15,131 nucleotides of DNA from assembly GCA_900313845.1 (NCBI GenBank), contig OMTC01000097.1, positions 1 to 15,131 on the forward strand, written 5' to 3'. The stretch comes from an uncultured Prevotellaceae bacterium (GTDB taxonomy: Bacteria; Bacteroidota; Bacteroidia; Bacteroidales; Bacteroidaceae). Every line of letters starts with the position of its first letter. The first letter of the stretch is position 1. Below the pieces are notes generated by a model. It searched no databases and was not told the origin of the DNA. It worked only from the letters and a program-made list of their open reading frames with translations. The position numbers were made by a program, and so were the translations under genes. This document shows, one piece after another, positions 12,994-15,131 of this stretch.

Positions 12994-14646
12994 ATGAGCA
13001 AATATATCTTTGTGACAGGTGGTGTGGTCAGTTCGCTGGGCAAAGGAATCATCTCTGCCTCCATCGGCAAACTGTTGCAGACACGAGGCTACAAGATTAC
13101 CATTCAGAAATTCGACCCATATATCAACATCGACCCTGGAACACTGAATCCCTACGAACACGGCGAGTGCTACGTGACGGCAGACGGCATGGAAACCGAC
13201 CTCGATTTAGGGCACTACGAACGCTTCACAGGGATTCAGACCACTCGCTATAACTCACAAACCACAGGACGCATCTACCAAGCAGTCATCGACAAGGAAC
13301 GGCGTGGCGACTACTTGGGACACACCATTCAAGTGGTACCGCATATCACTGACGAAATCAAACGACGCATTCAGCAGTTGTCGCTTGTTCCTAAAGGAAA
13401 GACAACCCCACCCTTCGACTTCATCATCACCGAGATTGGTGGAACCATTGGCGACATCGAGAGTGCCCCTTTCTTGGAAGCTATCCGCCAACTGAAATGG
13501 GAATTGGGCAAGGATGCTGTCTTTGTTCACCTTACTTACGTGCCTTATCTGAAGGCTGCTGGTGAGTTAAAGACGAAACCCACACAACACAGTGTGAAGG
13601 AACTGCAATCGGCTGGTATTCAGCCCGATATTCTTATTCTCCGCACAGAACGACATCTGGACGATCATCTTCGTAGCAAAGTGGCAGGATTCTGCAATGT
13701 AGATTTGGAATGTGTCATCCAAAGCGAAGATTTGCCAAGCATCTACGAAGTACCCGTGAACATGCAGAAGCAAGGACTCGACGCTGCCATTCTTCGCAAG
13801 ATGGGAATTCCCGTGGGAGAAACCCCAAGTCTGGGTCCTTGGAATCATTTCTTGGAACTGCGCCGCTCAGCAAAAGACATTGTGCGCATAGGATTGGTGG
13901 GCAAATACAATCTACAAGATGCTTACAAGAGCATCAGTGAAAGCCTCAGCCACGCAGCCACTTATCATCACCGAACCATCCAACTCACTTTTATTAATTC
14001 TGATTTCTCCGAGAATGCCGAATTTTCTGACAACTCCGATTTCATCCATCTGCTTCAATCGCAAGATGGCATCGTCATCTGTCCTGGTTTTGGACATCGT
14101 GGCATTGAGGGAAAAATACTCGCTGCACAATATGCACGAGAGCACAACATCCCTTGCTTCGGCATTTGCTTGGGCATGCAAATCATGGTCATTGAATTTG
14201 CTCGAAATGTGCTAAACATGAAAGATGCTACAAGCCACGAATTCGTCACCGATTCTCAAGCCAAAGCCGCAACAAACTACGTCATCGACTTGATGGAGGA
14301 ACAAAAAAACATCTCACAAATGGGTGGAACGATGCGACTTGGTGCCTACGATTGTGAATTGGTGGAGGGTTCGCGTGTAGCAAGCATCTATGGTGAAAAT
14401 CTCATCCGTGAGCGCCATCGCCATCGCTATGAGTTCAACAATGCCTTTCTGAAAACATTCGAGGAGAACGGCATGATGGGTAGCGGCAAGAATCCCGATG
14501 CCGACTTCGTGGAAATTGTGGAGATTCCCAAGCATCGCTGGTATATCGGCACACAATTCCATCCCGAATATCAAAGCACTGTCCTGCAACCCCATCCTCT
14601 ATTTATGGATTTTATCAAAACGAGCCTCACTTCGAGAACCGTTTAG
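12994..14646 (+). CDS. pyrG: CTP synthase
   Basis: A 550-residue cytoplasmic enzyme that aminates UTP to CTP using ATP and glutamine. The N-terminal synthetase domain opens MSKYIFVTGGVVSSLGKGII, with the nucleotide-binding SLGKG at 14-18, KFDPYINIDPGT (39-50) and EHGECYVTADGMETDLDLGHYERF (55-78). The C-terminal class I glutaminase domain has the nucleophile Cys392 in CFGICLGMQ (388-396) and the catalytic His523 and Glu525 in FHPEYQS. The linker between domains contains a repeat-derived stretch, SDFSENAEFSDNSDF (336-350), where relatives have an ordinary helix/loop before DGIVICPGFGHRG. The stop codon is supplied by a CGTTTAG heptamer. Length is near normal (about 535-550). It is preceded by element A copy 3 and followed after 79 bp by carA, another glutamine-dependent pyrimidine enzyme. 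Confidence 0.97.
   Translation: MSKYIFVTGGVVSSLGKGIISASIGKLLQTRGYKITIQKFDPYINIDPGTLNPYEHGECYVTADGMETDLDLGHYERFTGIQTTRYNSQTTGRIYQAVIDKERRGDYLGHTIQVVPHITDEIKRRIQQLSLVPKGKTTPPFDFIITEIGGTIGDIESAPFLEAIRQLKWELGKDAVFVHLTYVPYLKAAGELKTKPTQHSVKELQSAGIQPDILILRTERHLDDHLRSKVAGFCNVDLECVIQSEDLPSIYEVPVNMQKQGLDAAILRKMGIPVGETPSLGPWNHFLELRRSAKDIVRIGLVGKYNLQDAYKSISESLSHAATYHHRTIQLTFINSDFSENAEFSDNSDFIHLLQSQDGIVICPGFGHRGIEGKILAAQYAREHNIPCFGICLGMQIMVIEFARNVLNMKDATSHEFVTDSQAKAATNYVIDLMEEQKNISQMGGTMRLGAYDCELVEGSRVASIYGENLIRERHRHRYEFNNAFLKTFEENGMMGSGKNPDADFVEIVEIPKHRWYIGTQFHPEYQSTVLQPHPLFMDFIKTSLTSRTV
14000..14044. repeat. 9-nt-period tripeptide array in pyrG
   Basis: Five 9-nt units (CTGATTTCT, CCGAGAATG, CCGAATTTT, CTGACAACT, CCGATTTCA) encode SDF-SEN-AEF-SDN-SDF in pyrG frame (residues 336-350). 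The composition and period match the gltD array at 12197-12232; both contain AACTCCGATTTC. Confidence 0.8.
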
Positions 14647-14653
14647 CGTTTAG
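14640..14653. repeat. CGTTTAG heptamer pair spanning the pyrG stop codon
   Basis: Two perfect CGTTTAG units. The first contains the pyrG TAG stop (14644-14646). On the minus strand the word is CTAAACG, resembling the CGTTAAA arrays at 4625 and 6819 in inverted orientation. Confidence 0.6.
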
Positions 14654-14725
14654 CGACATCTCTGCAAAGCTCTTTTATTTATAATTGAAAAGTGCGAAGA
14701 AAGATAATAGGAAATAGTTTATTTA

Positions 14726-15131
14726 TGAAAGCAAGACTGATATTGGAAGACGGAACCACATTCGATGCGTTGTCCTTCGGATACGATGGAGCAACCGAAG
14801 GCGAGGTGGTGTTCTGCACAGCCATGACAGGTTATCCCGAGAGTCTGACCGACCCCAGCTATGCAGGACAATTACTGGTGATGACCTACCCACTCATCGG
14901 CAACTATGGAGTCCCATCCGGTGAACTTGAGAATGCGATACAGTCCCAACAAACAGAACAACTTCTTCCCAAGTTTTGGGAAAGCAACCACATACACGCC
15001 AAAGCACTCATCGTAGCCGACTACAGCAGTGCCTATTCTCATTGGAACGCTCATGAAAGCCTTGCCGACTGGTTGAAACGTGAGCACATTCCTGGCATCA
15101 CAGGTATCGACACGCGCAGATTAACGAAGAT
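14726..15131 (+). CDS. carA: Carbamoyl-phosphate synthase small subunit, N-terminal 135 residues (3' end outside window)
   Basis: The glutaminase subunit of carbamoyl-phosphate synthase, which delivers ammonia from glutamine to CarB for pyrimidine and arginine synthesis. The frame opens at ATG 14726 as MKARLILEDGTTFDALSFGY and runs to the window edge without a stop. Family blocks are GEVVFCTAMTGYPESLTDPSY (about 27-47), QLLVMTYPLIGNYGVPS (about 50-66), the ESLADWLKREHIPGITGIDTR region (about 111-131) and the following RRLTK. Only the N-terminal structural domain is visible; the catalytic Cys/His/Glu lie beyond the edge. The upstream 79-bp gap holds the CGTTTAG pair and an AT-rich leader, no clear Shine-Dalgarno, and no TAnnTTTG box, so read-through from pyrG is plausible. 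Confidence 0.94.

Overview
The window reads as a chromosomal segment from a Bacteroidota bacterium, most likely a Prevotella-like member of the Bacteroidales. This rests on the type III glutamine synthetase (GlnN), the LL-diaminopimelate aminotransferase route (DapL), the -7 promoter boxes of the form TAnnTTTG, the near absence of Shine-Dalgarno sequences, and A/T-rich spacers between moderate-GC genes. Genus assignment is inference. There are no tRNA or rRNA genes, CRISPR arrays, transposases, phage genes or toxin/antitoxin modules.

Layout. The left part is transcribed leftward: dapF (2942-3805), dapL (1540-2775) and the N-terminal part of glnN (1-1353, cut by the window edge). A 350-bp AT-rich divergent region (3806-4155) separates this from a rightward block: a P-II regulator gene (4156-4503), an ammonium channel gene amtB (4664-5893), a small outer-membrane porin-like gene (5965-6681), gltB (6967-11517), gltD (11538-12906, broken by a frameshift plus an internal deletion), pyrG (12994-14646), and the start of carA (14726-15131, cut by the window edge).

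Functional logic. The genes form a nitrogen-assimilation neighbourhood. A possible outer-membrane channel and AmtB admit ammonium, P-II reports nitrogen/carbon status, GlnN makes glutamine, and GltBD (GOGAT) turns glutamine and 2-oxoglutarate into glutamate. PyrG and CarA spend glutamine amide nitrogen on CTP and carbamoyl phosphate. DapL uses glutamate as amino donor for lysine and peptidoglycan precursor synthesis. The enzymes are well-known families; no new enzyme system is evident.

The unusual layer is repetitive. Nearly every spacer is built of short degenerate tandem arrays, most with an exact 7-nt period and three to five units, plus hairpin-forming GC-rich modules. Related modules also sit in frame inside conserved genes: two heptamer arrays and a GC-rich module in gltB, and a 9-nt-period (tripeptide) array in each of gltD and pyrG. 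Repeats also supply the C-terminus and stop codon of dapF and the stop codon of pyrG. This coding/non-coding repeat invasion, and the damaged gltD, are the parts most worth a second look.
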